From contig NZ_VFNV01000001.1 of NCBI RefSeq assembly GCF_006715765.1, forward strand, positions 1,736,001 to 1,800,000: a DNA stretch of 64,000 nt. The letters are read 5' to 3'. The notes beneath the pieces were generated by a model. The model saw nothing but the letters and a program-made list of their open reading frames with translations. It was not told where the DNA came from and made no database searches. The DNA comes from Rarobacter incanus. GTDB lineage: Bacteria; Actinomycetota; Actinomycetes; Actinomycetales; Cellulomonadaceae. Shown piece after piece: positions 34,044 through 42,548 of this stretch. How positions within the stretch are numbered: the stretch's first letter is position 1; the number at the start of each line of letters is the position of its first letter. The position numbers were made by a program, and so were the translations under genes.

Positions 34044-35339
34044 ATGAGTACTAGCAAACTAAAGCTCTCGACCGGAATCGCGGTCGTCACGGCTGCGGCA
34101 CTGATCATGGCCGGATGCGGGTCTTCCGGTAGCTCTTCATCGACGTCCGCCTCCACACAGACGTCCGCCGCCGCCAGCGGCGACCCGCTCGTTGTCGGCA
34201 CGTTGCTTCCCGTCACCGGAACGCTTGCGTTCCTGGGCCCGCCTGAGGTCGCGGGCGTCGGCCTTGCCGTCGACGACATCAACGCGGCCGGCGGTGTCAA
34301 CGGCCAGGACGCGTCCGTCGTGGCAGCCGACTCAGGCGACTCGACGGACCTCAACGTCTCGACCCAGGGCGCGACGGAGCTCATCAGCAAGAAGGCGAAC
34401 GTGGTCATTGGCGCGGCGTCCTCGTCCGTGTCTTTGAACGTTGTCAACCAGATCACAGAGGCCGGAATCATGATGATTTCACCGGCCAACACCTCGACCA
34501 CCTTGTCCGGCTACTCGCCGCTCTACTCGCGCACGGCGCCGCCGGACACCGTCCAGGGTGCCGCCCTCGGGTCCGCGGTCCTTGACGCCGGGCACACCAA
34601 GGTTGCCATGCTGGTCCAGAACGAGGACTACGGAACCGGTCTGCGCGACAACGTGCAGAAGGCCGTCGAGGCTGGCGGCGGCGAGGTTGTCTACGGCGGA
34701 ACAGGCGACGGGCAGGAATTCCCTCCCGGCGAGTCGAACTTCGCGTCCTACGTGACCGAGCTGCTGGCGACCAAGCCCGACACCATCGTCATCATCGCAT
34801 TCGAAGAGACGGTCGCGATCGTGCAGGCCCTGCTTGCGGCCGGTTGGGACACCTCGAACCTGTTCATGTGCGACGGTAACACCGCCGACTACTCCTCCAA
34901 CTTCGACAAGGGCACCCTGAAGGGTGCGCTCGGTACCATCCCCGGCGCTCAGGCGTCCGACGACTTCCGCACGAAGCTGTCCGAGTGGTACAAGGCGAAG
35001 GAAGGTTCCGAGCTGACCGACTTCTCATACGGTCCCGAGTCGTACGACGCGACCGTGCTGGCGGCACTGGCCGCAGTGCGCGGCAAGGCGAACGATGGCA
35101 AGACCATCGCCGACAACCTGCGCGCCGTATCTGGCTCCGAAGAAGGATCGGTTGAGGTCACATCATTCGCGGATGGCGTCAAGGCGCTGGCCGAGGGCAA
35201 GGAAATCCACTACAAGGGCGTTTCGGGCATCGGCCCGCTGAACGACAAGATGGACCCGTCCTCCGCATACATCGGCGTCTACAAGTTCGACGAGGACAAC
35301 AAGCCCGTATTCGACCACGCGGTCGAGGGCAAGATCTGA
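34044..35339 (+). CDS. livK: Branched-chain amino acid ABC transporter binding lipoprotein
   Basis: A 431-residue solute-binding lipoprotein of the Leu/Ile/Val (periplasmic-binding type 1) family. The lipobox is IMAGC with Cys at residue 24, then a Ser/Thr linker. Two alpha/beta lobes follow, beginning 'PLVVGTLLPVTGTLAFLGPPE' and 'KVAMLVQNEDYGTGL'. The ligand-contact segment 'GAASSSVSLNVV' corresponds to the LivK 'GxxxS' region. The ATG at 34044 follows GGAGGAATA. It is a single-gene unit with its own intrinsic terminator, while the matching permease and ATPase genes lie 1.7 kb away on the opposite strand. The upstream 500 bases hold the CRP site and the divergent riboswitch leader. Confidence 0.9.
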   Translation: MSTSKLKLSTGIAVVTAAALIMAGCGSSGSSSSTSASTQTSAAASGDPLVVGTLLPVTGTLAFLGPPEVAGVGLAVDDINAAGGVNGQDASVVAADSGDSTDLNVSTQGATELISKKANVVIGAASSSVSLNVVNQITEAGIMMISPANTSTTLSGYSPLYSRTAPPDTVQGAALGSAVLDAGHTKVAMLVQNEDYGTGLRDNVQKAVEAGGGEVVYGGTGDGQEFPPGESNFASYVTELLATKPDTIVIIAFEETVAIVQALLAAGWDTSNLFMCDGNTADYSSNFDKGTLKGALGTIPGAQASDDFRTKLSEWYKAKEGSELTDFSYGPESYDATVLAALAAVRGKANDGKTIADNLRAVSGSEEGSVEVTSFADGVKALAEGKEIHYKGVSGIGPLNDKMDPSSAYIGVYKFDEDNKPVFDHAVEGKI

Positions 35340-35374
35340 TAGACCAGGAGCCATAGTCTCCTACGGTTGGATCG

Positions 35375-35412
35375 GCGGGGGCCGCTGCTTTCGGGCAGCG
35401 GCCCCCGCTTTT
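35375..35412 (+). terminator. Intrinsic terminator after livK
   Basis: A perfect 14-base GC stem (35375-35388 with 35395-35408) and a six-base loop, followed by TTTT at 35409-35412. Confidence 0.92.
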
Positions 35413-35474
35413 GCGTTGTTCGGTGCTAGCGCCGCCGCCCGGCTTTCGTTCGGTCTTCGCCCGGCTTCCGCCCG

Positions 35475-36480
35475 TCGAGTGCGGTGTTTTGACTAAAACG
35501 GGCGCGCTCGGCGCGTGTGGGGGTGCATGTACTCGTCGAGTGCGGGGTTTTGGTCCGAGTGCGGTGGTTTGTGCAGGGGTTGTGACTGAAAGGGGCGCGG
35601 TCGGCGTCTGCGGGGGTGCGCGAACTCGCCGAGCGCGGGGTTTCGGTTCGAGCGCACCCGTTTAGTTCGAGTGCGCGGGGTTTCCCGCGGGGGCGAGTGG
35701 CTGAAAGGGGCGCGGTCGGCGTTTGCGGGAGTGCGCGGGGACGCCGAGCGCTGGGCTTTGGTCCGAGTGCGCCCGTTTAGTTCGAGTGCGCGGGGTTTCC
35801 CGCGGGGGCGAGTGGCTGAAAGGGGCGCGGTCGGCGCGCGCGGGGGCGCGCGGGGACGCCGAGTGCGGGGCTTTGGTTCGAGTGCGGTGGTTTGTGCAGG
35901 GGTTTTGACTGGAAGGGGCGCGGTCGGCGCTTGCGGGGGTGCGCGGGGTCGTCGAGTGCGGGGTTTTGGTTCGAGTGCGGTGGTTTGTGCAGGGGTTTTG
36001 ACTGGAAGGGGCGCGCTCGGCGCTTGCGGGGGTGCGCGGGGACGTCGAGTGCGGGGTTTTGGTTCGAGTGCGCGGGCGGCTCGACCCGCGAAGGTTGCTG
36101 TTCTTGGCCGGCCCTGACTGAAAGGGGCGCGGTCGGCGCGCGCGGGGGCGCGCGGGGACGTCGAGTGCGGGGTTTTGGTTCGAGTGCGGTGGTTTGTGCA
36201 GGGGTTTTGACTGGAAGGGGCGCGGTCGGCGCGCGCGGGGGTGCGCGGGGTCGTCGAGTGCGGGGTTTTGGTTCGAGTGCGCGGGGTTTCCCGCGGGGGC
36301 GAGTGACTGAAAGGGGCGTGGTCGGCGCGCGCGGGGGTGCGCATACTCGTCGAGTGCGGGGTTTTGGTTCGAGTGCGCGGGGTTTCCCGCGGGGGCGAGT
36401 GACTGAAAGGGGCGCGGTCGGCGCGCGCGGGGGTGCGCGGGGTCGTCGAGTGCGGGGTTTTGGTCCGCGTGCGGTGCGGG
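35475..36480. repeat. Modular repeat array B (about 10 units)
   Basis: About 1 kb of head-to-tail units. Each unit has a fixed leader (GTCGAGTGCGGGGTTTTGG, then TTCGAGTGCG). One of three inner modules follows: GTGGTTTGTGCAGGGGTTTTG; CGGGGTTTCCCGCGGGGGCG; or a longer one with CGGCTCGACCCGCGAAGG and TTCTTGGCCGGCC. A fixed trailer (TGACTGGAAGGGGCGCGGTC, then GGCGCGCGCGGGGGTGC) ends the unit. Units with the first module are 93 bases long. The inner modules occur in mixed order. Long open frames cross the array on both strands but have no ribosome sites. No gene is supported here. Confidence 0.93.
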
Positions 36481-36975
36481 CTAGCTCAACGGCCGGTACA
36501 TCACGTGCAGCGGGACAAGCCCGGCCGCCGGGTGCTCGAACGCGCGCGGAATCGTTGCGACAATGACGAAGCCCAAGGAGCGCCACAGCGCCAGCGCACG
36601 GTGGTTCGTAGAAACCACGGCATTGAACTGCATTCCGGTATACCCGTCCGCGCGGCACTGCCGCAGCACCGCCAGCCCCAGAGTGCGCCCAATGCCGCGC
36701 CCCGAAAACATCGGTGAAACCGCGAAGCCGGCGTTCGCCACCATGGAACCTTGCGCGAACTGGTTGGGGTGGAACTCGGCCGTACCGAGCACGGTTTCGT
36801 CCTCATCGACAGCGACAAGCACTCGGCCGCCGGCCTTATCCAACCACCAATCAAGAACCTCGGTGCGCGACGCGTCGCGCGGGAAGCAATAGGTTTCGCC
36901 GGCGCGGATGGCGGGCTCCAGGGCACCCCAGATTCCCGATTCATCGGCCACGATCGCTTCGCGAATGAATACCAA
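36481..36975 (-). CDS. GNAT-family N-acetyltransferase
   Basis: A 164-residue acyl-CoA-dependent acetyltransferase. The TTG start at 36975 has AAGGAG six bases upstream, which decides it. The acetyl-CoA binding motif A is 'VSPMFSGRGIGRTLG' (pattern R/Q-x-x-G-x-G/A), followed by 'FNAVVSTNHRALALWRSLGF', the usual Asn...LY/LW motif B. The closest functional groups are phosphinothricin/amino-acid or protein N-acetyltransferases, but the acceptor is unknown. It lies 68 bases after livF on the same strand and its stop borders repeat array B. Confidence 0.88.
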   Translation of the reverse strand: MVFIREAIVADESGIWGALEPAIRAGETYCFPRDASRTEVLDWWLDKAGGRVLVAVDEDETVLGTAEFHPNQFAQGSMVANAGFAVSPMFSGRGIGRTLGLAVLRQCRADGYTGMQFNAVVSTNHRALALWRSLGFVIVATIPRAFEHPAAGLVPLHVMYRPLS

Positions 36976-37036
36976 CGCTGTCTCCTTAGTGCGCGGCCCG
37001 CCAGCGGCACCGCCGAATCTGCCCCAGGCGGTCGCC

Positions 37037-37059
37037 GCGCCGCCTACTTCAGGCGGCGT
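37037..37059 (-). terminator. Hairpin at the end of the liv operon
   Basis: A nine-base stem (37037-37045 with 37051-37059) overlaps the livF stop codon. No T tract. It may limit read-through into the GNAT gene. Confidence 0.45.
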
Positions 37060-37889
37060 CGCGACTTGCTTTCGTTTTCGACATCGGTTGCCAGGGTGCC
37101 CAGATACAAGCCGATGACCTTCGGATCGTTCAACAGCTCGCGCCCCGGCCCGACGTGTGCGTCTTTGCCCTGGTCAAGGACGTATCCGCGGTCGCAGATT
37201 TGCAGGCATCGCCGGGCATTCTGTTCGACCATGATGATCGAAACTCCGGTCTTGTTGATCATGCGGGTACGGATGAAGGCCTCGTCCTGCAGGGCGGGCG
37301 ACAGCCCCGCGGACGGCTCGTCCAAGAGCAACACGGAAGGGCGCATCATGAGCGCGCGCCCCATCGCCACCATCTGCCGCTCGCCGCCGGACAATTGCCC
37401 GGCGCGCTGATTGCGCCTGTCCGCCAGCTTCGGGAAAACATCGACCACGTATTCCCACCGCTCTTCGAACAGCTGGGGCTTGAGGAAAACGCCCATGCGC
37501 ATGTTTTCCTCGATGGTGAGCGAGGGGAACACGTTGTTGTTTTGCGGCACAAATCCCACACCGCGCGCCACCAGGTGGTTCGCCTTCATGTTCGTGATGT
37601 CCTCGCCGCCGAGGGTGACCGTCCCGGATCGCACATTGACCAGGCCGAACAGCGATTTCAGCAGCGTGGATTTGCCGGCACCGTTGGGGCCAATAATTCC
37701 GACGAGTTCCCCCTCTCCCACGGTCAGGTTGCACCCATTGAGGATGTTGACCCCGGGCAGGTACCCGGCGACCAGGTAATCGGCCACCAGGATCGGGTTC
37801 GCGGGTCCTGCGGGCGGTTCTGGCGCTGTCGCGACAGGTGCGGCGCTCGCTCGCGCCAACTCGTTGGCGTCCTTGATTTGCTCACTCAT
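37044..37889 (-). CDS. livF: Branched-chain amino acid transporter ATPase LivF
   Basis: A 281-residue ATPase of the LivF type. Walker A is GPNGAGKST, the signature LSGGERQMV and Walker B LLLDEPSAGLSP, then 'IIMVEQNARRCL', the LivF-type switch segment. An extra 30-residue Ala/Pro-rich N-terminus precedes the domain, and a basic tail (SKSRRRLK) follows. It is the last gene of the livHMGF operon, nine bases after livG. With LivG it energises import through LivH/LivM; the binding protein is encoded at 34044. Confidence 0.93.
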   Translation of the reverse strand: MSEQIKDANELARASAAPVATAPEPPAGPANPILVADYLVAGYLPGVNILNGCNLTVGEGELVGIIGPNGAGKSTLLKSLFGLVNVRSGTVTLGGEDITNMKANHLVARGVGFVPQNNNVFPSLTIEENMRMGVFLKPQLFEERWEYVVDVFPKLADRRNQRAGQLSGGERQMVAMGRALMMRPSVLLLDEPSAGLSPALQDEAFIRTRMINKTGVSIIMVEQNARRCLQICDRGYVLDQGKDAHVGPGRELLNDPKVIGLYLGTLATDVENESKSRRRLK

Positions 37890-37898
37890 CGTCGTCTC

Positions 37899-38861
37899 CT
37901 ACTGCTCCTGCGCTGCGAGGTCCTGCTGGCGGATCGCCACGAGCTTGGCCAATTGTGCGGGGTCGATCAAGGAATCGTCGCCCAGGTCCACGTCATGGCG
38001 AGCCCCGAGATAGGCGTCGACCACCGCCTGGTTTTCCATGATCGATGCTGCTGGCCCCTCGGCCACGACGCGGCCTTCGGCCATAACGACGACCCACTCA
38101 GAGATGTGTCGGACAGCATGCATGTCGTGCTCGACGAAAATTATTGTCATTCCCTCGTCGCGGAGCGCCTCGATGTGGCCCAGCAACGATTGGACGAGAG
38201 CCGGGTTCACGCCCGCCATCGGCTCGTCGAGCATGATGATCTTGGGGTTTGTCATGAGCGCGCGCGCCATTTCGAGCAGCTTTCGCTGCCCTCCCGACAG
38301 CGATCCCGCGAAGTCCGCGGCCTTCGCGTCGAGCTTGAAGCGGGACAGGATTTCCATGGCCCGCTCGGTGTTCGCCTTTTCTTGACCTCGCCACAGCGGT
38401 TTGAGGAGTGAGGGGACGAACCGTTCGCCGAGCTGATCGGTGGCGGCCAGGAGCATGTTGTCCAGAACCGTCAGACGCGAGAGGGCCTTGGTGAGCTGGA
38501 ACGTGCGGACCATCCCGTGCCTGGCCACCCAGGCGGCGCTCTTGTTGGCCATGTCCGTGTTTTCGAACGTCCAGGTCCCCGAGTCAGCCTTGTCGAACCC
38601 CGTCAGCAGGTTGAAGAACGTGGTCTTGCCGGCTCCGTTGGGCCCGATCAGGGCAGTTATCGCGCCGCGCTGGAACTCGACGTAGTCGACGTCCACCGCC
38701 TTGATTCCGCCGAAGCTTCGGGTGACATCGCGCACGGTCAGGATCGAGTCGGGTTTGGCGACTCCCACCTCAGGCTTGACGAAAGAAAGGTCATGGGCGG
38801 TCTCGTCATCCGGAATTTCAATCGAGAGGGTCCGGTCGACCTCAACTCCCTCAGTGTCCAT
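37899..38861 (-). CDS. livG: Branched-chain amino acid transporter ATPase LivG
   Basis: A 320-residue LivG-type ATPase. Walker A GPNGAGKTT, 'LLTGFDKADSGTWTF', the signature LSGGQRKLL, Walker B IMLDEPMAGVNP and 'IIFVEHDMHAVR' are intact. An N-terminal extension of about 35 acidic residues precedes the nucleotide-binding fold and is longer than usual for the family. Its start overlaps the livM end by 11 bases, so translation is coupled. Confidence 0.93.
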   Translation of the reverse strand: MDTEGVEVDRTLSIEIPDDETAHDLSFVKPEVGVAKPDSILTVRDVTRSFGGIKAVDVDYVEFQRGAITALIGPNGAGKTTFFNLLTGFDKADSGTWTFENTDMANKSAAWVARHGMVRTFQLTKALSRLTVLDNMLLAATDQLGERFVPSLLKPLWRGQEKANTERAMEILSRFKLDAKAADFAGSLSGGQRKLLEMARALMTNPKIIMLDEPMAGVNPALVQSLLGHIEALRDEGMTIIFVEHDMHAVRHISEWVVVMAEGRVVAEGPAASIMENQAVVDAYLGARHDVDLGDDSLIDPAQLAKLVAIRQQDLAAQEQ

Positions 38862-39837
38862 CGAACGCCAACTCCTTCTTATTCCCGAAAATTCCTTGCG
38901 GTCTAAAGATCACCAACGCCATCAAGACAATGCCGACGAGCATCCCGCCGAACTGCTCCACCTGTGTAGAGGACATGGCCGCTTCGGGAATCGCGGCGCG
39001 CATTCCCGAACGGACCAGCATGTACAGGGCGAAGAAGATCATCGATCCAGCAACGGGGCCGAACACCGTTGCGGCCCCGCCGAGTAGCAGTACCGTCCAC
39101 ACCCAGAACGTCATGGTGCGGCCCATGGAGTCGGGCTGGACGGCCCGGGGTAGGACGTAGAGCACGCCCGCCAGCGCCCCGAAGACGCCGCCGGTGACCA
39201 GGGCCTGCATCTTGTAGCCGAACACGTTCTTGCCGAGGGCCCGCACGGCGTCCTCGTCTTCGCGGATGCCTTTGAGGACGCGGCCCCACGGGCTGCGCGT
39301 CAGGAGCCACACGAACAACACCGCAAGCAACACGACGGACCACGACACCACGCGCAACCACCACGAATCGGAGCCGTTATTCACGTACGTCCACGGCCCG
39401 ATAGTGGTCGAGCCCTCCGGCAGGAACGACAACGATTGGAAGCCGTCCTTGAACGAGTTCCCGGTCAGGCCGGACGAACCGCCGGTGTAGTCATCGAAAA
39501 TTGTTGAGCGGCCCAGCATGCGAATGATCTCTGCCGCCGAAATGGTGACGATCGCCAGGTAGTCTCCGCGCAGTTTCAGCGTGGGAATTCCCAGCACGAG
39601 CGCGAATGCAGCCCCGCACAACGCGGCGATGAGGAGGGCGAGCCAGAACGACGCCCCTTGGATGGTCGCGATCGCGAACCCGTAGGCGCCGAGCAGCATG
39701 AAGCCGGCCTGGCCCATGTTCAGCAGACCCGTGAAGCCGAAGTGAACATTCAGCCCGATTGCCGCGAGCGCGTAGGCCGCCGTGGTGGGAGCTATGAGCT
39801 CCCCCGCCGCCTGCGATAAGACTCGTGTCCAGTCCAT
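38851..39837 (-). CDS. livM: Branched-chain amino acid transporter permease LivM
   Basis: A 328-residue membrane subunit with about nine helices. LivM landmarks are 'YALAAIGLNVHFGFTGLLNMGQAGFMLLGAYG' near the N-terminus, 'LRGDYLAIVTISAAEIIRM' in the middle and 'KGIREDEDAVRALGKN', the cytoplasmic coupling loop that contacts the ATPases. It pairs with LivH. The gene ends overlapping livG and starts 16 bases after livH. Confidence 0.92.
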   Translation of the reverse strand: MDWTRVLSQAAGELIAPTTAAYALAAIGLNVHFGFTGLLNMGQAGFMLLGAYGFAIATIQGASFWLALLIAALCGAAFALVLGIPTLKLRGDYLAIVTISAAEIIRMLGRSTIFDDYTGGSSGLTGNSFKDGFQSLSFLPEGSTTIGPWTYVNNGSDSWWLRVVSWSVVLLAVLFVWLLTRSPWGRVLKGIREDEDAVRALGKNVFGYKMQALVTGGVFGALAGVLYVLPRAVQPDSMGRTMTFWVWTVLLLGGAATVFGPVAGSMIFFALYMLVRSGMRAAIPEAAMSSTQVEQFGGMLVGIVLMALVIFRPQGIFGNKKELAFDGH

Positions 39838-39853
39838 TGTCGATACCTACCTT

Positions 39854-41272
39854 TCAGCCGATTCGATCGCGCAGACCGAGGATGCCTTGCGGTCGAACTA
39901 GCAGGGCGAGGATAAGAATGAAGAGCGCGGTTGCGTACCGCAGGTCGGAGGGTAGGAACAGGCTGGAAAGCTCAACCGCGAACCCGATGACCAAGGATCC
40001 GACCAGGGCGCCGTTCGCGGTTCCCAGGCCGCCCAGGGTGATCGCTGCGAACATCAGCAGCAGCATCTGCATGCCCATGTTCCAGTTGGCGGCGCCGAAC
40101 ATCAGCGCGAACAACAGCCCCGAAAGGCCCGCCAGCCCGGCCGAGAGCGTCCACACCAACCGGATAACGCCGTTCGTGTTGATGCCCGTTGCGGACGCGA
40201 GCGCGGGATTGTCCGAGACCGCACGCGTTGCGCGCCCAAGTCGGGTCCGGGTCAGAAACCATGCGACCGCAACCAGCGCGACGATCGAGATCAACATTGC
40301 TATGAACGAGATCTTCGTCATGGTGATCGGCCCGACCGTCCAGGTGGTCGGGTTGCCGCTGACAACCTGGAATGTCCCGGTGCCGACCATGAACTGGATC
40401 AGGAACTGGAGCGCTATGGACAGCCCGATCGTGACGATCATGACCTGCGTGATCGGGGTGCCGCGTTTGCGAAGCGGCTTCCAAATCCCAACGTCTTGGA
40501 GCCATCCGGTTGCGGCGGAGATGGCGACGGACAGGATCGCCGCCAGCCACAGCGGGGCGCCGATACTCACGAAGAGGTAGGCGATAACTGCACCGAGCGT
40601 TACCTGCTCGCCGTGGGCGAAGTTCGACAGCTTGGTTGTCCCGTAGATCAGGTTGGCGCCTAGCGAGGCGAGAGCCAGCATCAGCCCGAACCTGAGGCCG
40701 GAAGCAAGCTGTTGCCAGACACGGTCAGCGCTAAGTCCGGTGCCGGCGCTGTCGGTGCTGGTGGCCGCCTTGGTCGTGTTGGAGCCCGCGGTGGGGGTAG
40801 AACCGCTGGTGGCCGCCGGGGCGGTCGCGGCGGGGGCGGTGAGGTCGAAGGTGGCCCGCGCCGTGGCGCCGAACTGGACCGTCACCGTGACGTCCGCGGG
40901 GGCGGCGTCGGCGAACTCGTCGGGAAGTGACGCGGGGTCCAAGGACACCGAATACGCGTCGGCGGTGGTCGCCTCGAAGGACGTTGCGCCCTTGTCCGTC
41001 GAAGTGGCCGTCGCGGACGCGCCGTCGGGTGCCTTCAGGGTGATCTTCACGCCACCGACTGGTTCGCGGTCTTTGCCGAAGACGTTGACCATGACGCAGC
41101 CGGTTGTGGCGTCCTTGGTGCATTTTTCAGATGCCGTGACATCCGCGTTCGCGACGCTGGGAAGCATCATCCAGACTGCGCCGATGAGTGCGAACAGCAT
41201 CGCTATCGCGCGCAGCCGGTGGGGCCGAAACGGCCGGTACGTACGTTCCGGCATAGTTCTCAAAATCGCCAT
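39854..41272 (-). CDS. livH: LivH permease with fused extracytoplasmic beta domain
   Basis: A 472-residue protein, far longer than ordinary LivH (about 290-310). Residues 1-45 act as a signal or first helix. Residues 45-150 form an exported beta-sandwich resembling a carboxypeptidase-regulatory or Ig-like fold (motif 'VFGKDREPVGGVKITLKAP'), and 150-185 are a Thr/Ala/Ser linker. The rest is a standard LivH permease beginning 'GLRFGLMLALASLGANLIYGTT' and containing 'NFAHGEQVTLGA' and the coupling loop 'RAVSDNPALASATGIN'. The start ATG has AAAGGA seven bases upstream. The extra domain faces outward and may contact the binding lipoprotein or wall (inference). Confidence 0.92.
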   Translation of the reverse strand: MAILRTMPERTYRPFRPHRLRAIAMLFALIGAVWMMLPSVANADVTASEKCTKDATTGCVMVNVFGKDREPVGGVKITLKAPDGASATATSTDKGATSFEATTADAYSVSLDPASLPDEFADAAPADVTVTVQFGATARATFDLTAPAATAPAATSGSTPTAGSNTTKAATSTDSAGTGLSADRVWQQLASGLRFGLMLALASLGANLIYGTTKLSNFAHGEQVTLGAVIAYLFVSIGAPLWLAAILSVAISAATGWLQDVGIWKPLRKRGTPITQVMIVTIGLSIALQFLIQFMVGTGTFQVVSGNPTTWTVGPITMTKISFIAMLISIVALVAVAWFLTRTRLGRATRAVSDNPALASATGINTNGVIRLVWTLSAGLAGLSGLLFALMFGAANWNMGMQMLLLMFAAITLGGLGTANGALVGSLVIGFAVELSSLFLPSDLRYATALFILILALLVRPQGILGLRDRIG

Positions 41273-41494
41273 GAGCCGTCCTTTTGTCAGTGCGACGCTC
41301 GGATAAATGCGCGGCGCCCTGGATGCTAGGTGTGCGCTCGCAGGCCGCTGCGCTCGTTGTCAATGCGACGTTAGGCGGCGAATGTATCGGTGCGGTTTCG
41401 AATCAGTCACAGGCGCGTGCCGACCCGCAGATCGAGTGGCGTCCGCGCCGATCGAGTGCGCCTCCCCCCGCAGATCGAGTGCGGTGTCCGCGCT

Positions 41495-42530
41495 GATCGA
41501 GTGCGCCGTAGGCGTGTATCGAGATCAAGAACTGGGTGGTCTCGATATGCCCGCTGCGCGGGCTACTCGACCAGCGGGGTGTGCTTCGTTGATCGAGGGG
41601 GTGTGCTTCGTTGATCGAGTGCGCCGTAGGCGTGTATCGAGATCAAGAACTGGGTGGTCTCGATATGCCCGCTGTGCGGGCTGCTCGACCGGCGGGGTGT
41701 GCTTCGTTGATCGAGGGGGTGTGCTTCGTTGATCGAGTGCGCCGTAGGCGTGTATCGAGATCAAGAACTGGGTGGTCTCGATATGCCCGCTGCGCGGGCA
41801 ACTCGACCGGCGGGGTGTGCTTCGTTGATCGAGGGGGGTGTGCTTCGTTGATCGAGTGCGCCGTAGGCGTGTATCGAGATCAAGAACTGGGCGGTCTCGA
41901 TATGCCCGCTGTGCGGGCTACTCGACCAGCGGGGTGTGCTTCGTTGATCGAGGGGGGTGTGCTTCGTTGATCGAGTGCGCCGTAGGCGTGTATCGAGATC
42001 AAGAACTGGGCGGTCTCGATATGCCCGCTGTGCGGGCTACTCGACCAGCGGGGTGTGCTTCGTTGATCGAGGGGGTGTGCTTCGTTGATCGAGTGCGCCG
42101 TAGGCGTGTATCGAGATCAAGAACTGGGCGGTCTCGATATGCCCGCTGTGCGGGCTACTCGACCAGCGGGGTGTGCTTCGTTGATCGAGCGGGGTGTGCT
42201 TCGTTGATCGAGTGCGCCGTAGGCGTGTATCGAGATCAAGAACTGGGCGGTCTCGATATGCCCGCTGTGCGGGCTACTCGACCAGCGGGGTGTGCTTCGT
42301 TGATCGAGCGGGGTGTGCTTCGTTGATCGAGTGCGCCGTAGGCGTGTATCGAGATCAAGAACTGGGCGGTCTCGATATGCCCGCTGTGCGGGCTACTCGA
42401 CCAGCGGGGTGTGCTTCGTTGATCGAGCGGGGTGTGCTTCGTTGATCGAGTGCGCCGTAGGCGTGTATCGAGATCAAGAACTGGGCGGTCTCGATATGCC
42501 CGCTGTGCGGGCTACTCGACCGGCGGGGTG
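41495..42530. repeat. Tandem array D, nine units of 118-119 bp
   Basis: Units start at 41495, 41613, 41731, 41850, 41969, 42087, 42206, 42325 and 42444. Each carries GATCGAGTGCGCCGTAGGCG, then a TCGAGA...TCTCGA inverted pair around ATCAAGAACTGGGC, then the palindrome GCCCGC-TGT-GCGGGC flanked by TCGATAT and TACTCGACC. A twice-repeated GGTGTGCTTCGTTGATCGAG closes the unit. The last six copies are almost identical; the first three carry more differences (GGGTGG, CTGCGCGGG). The array fills the gap between livH and the septum-formation gene; 41273-41494 shows only degenerate TCGAGTG words. Confidence 0.97.
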
Positions 42531-42548
42531 TGCGGGCGACCGGGCCGG

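Noticed and set aside
35493-36658. Long open frames of about 280-290 codons on the minus strand across array B, with Lys/Pro/Arg-rich repeats
   Set aside because: They arise because one repeat unit is 93 bases and GC-rich DNA has few stops. Frames are open on both strands, no ribosome site is present, and the frame changes where longer inner modules occur.
41495-42530. CRISPR array
   Set aside because: The units are contiguous without unique spacers, the period is too long, and no cas gene is in the window.
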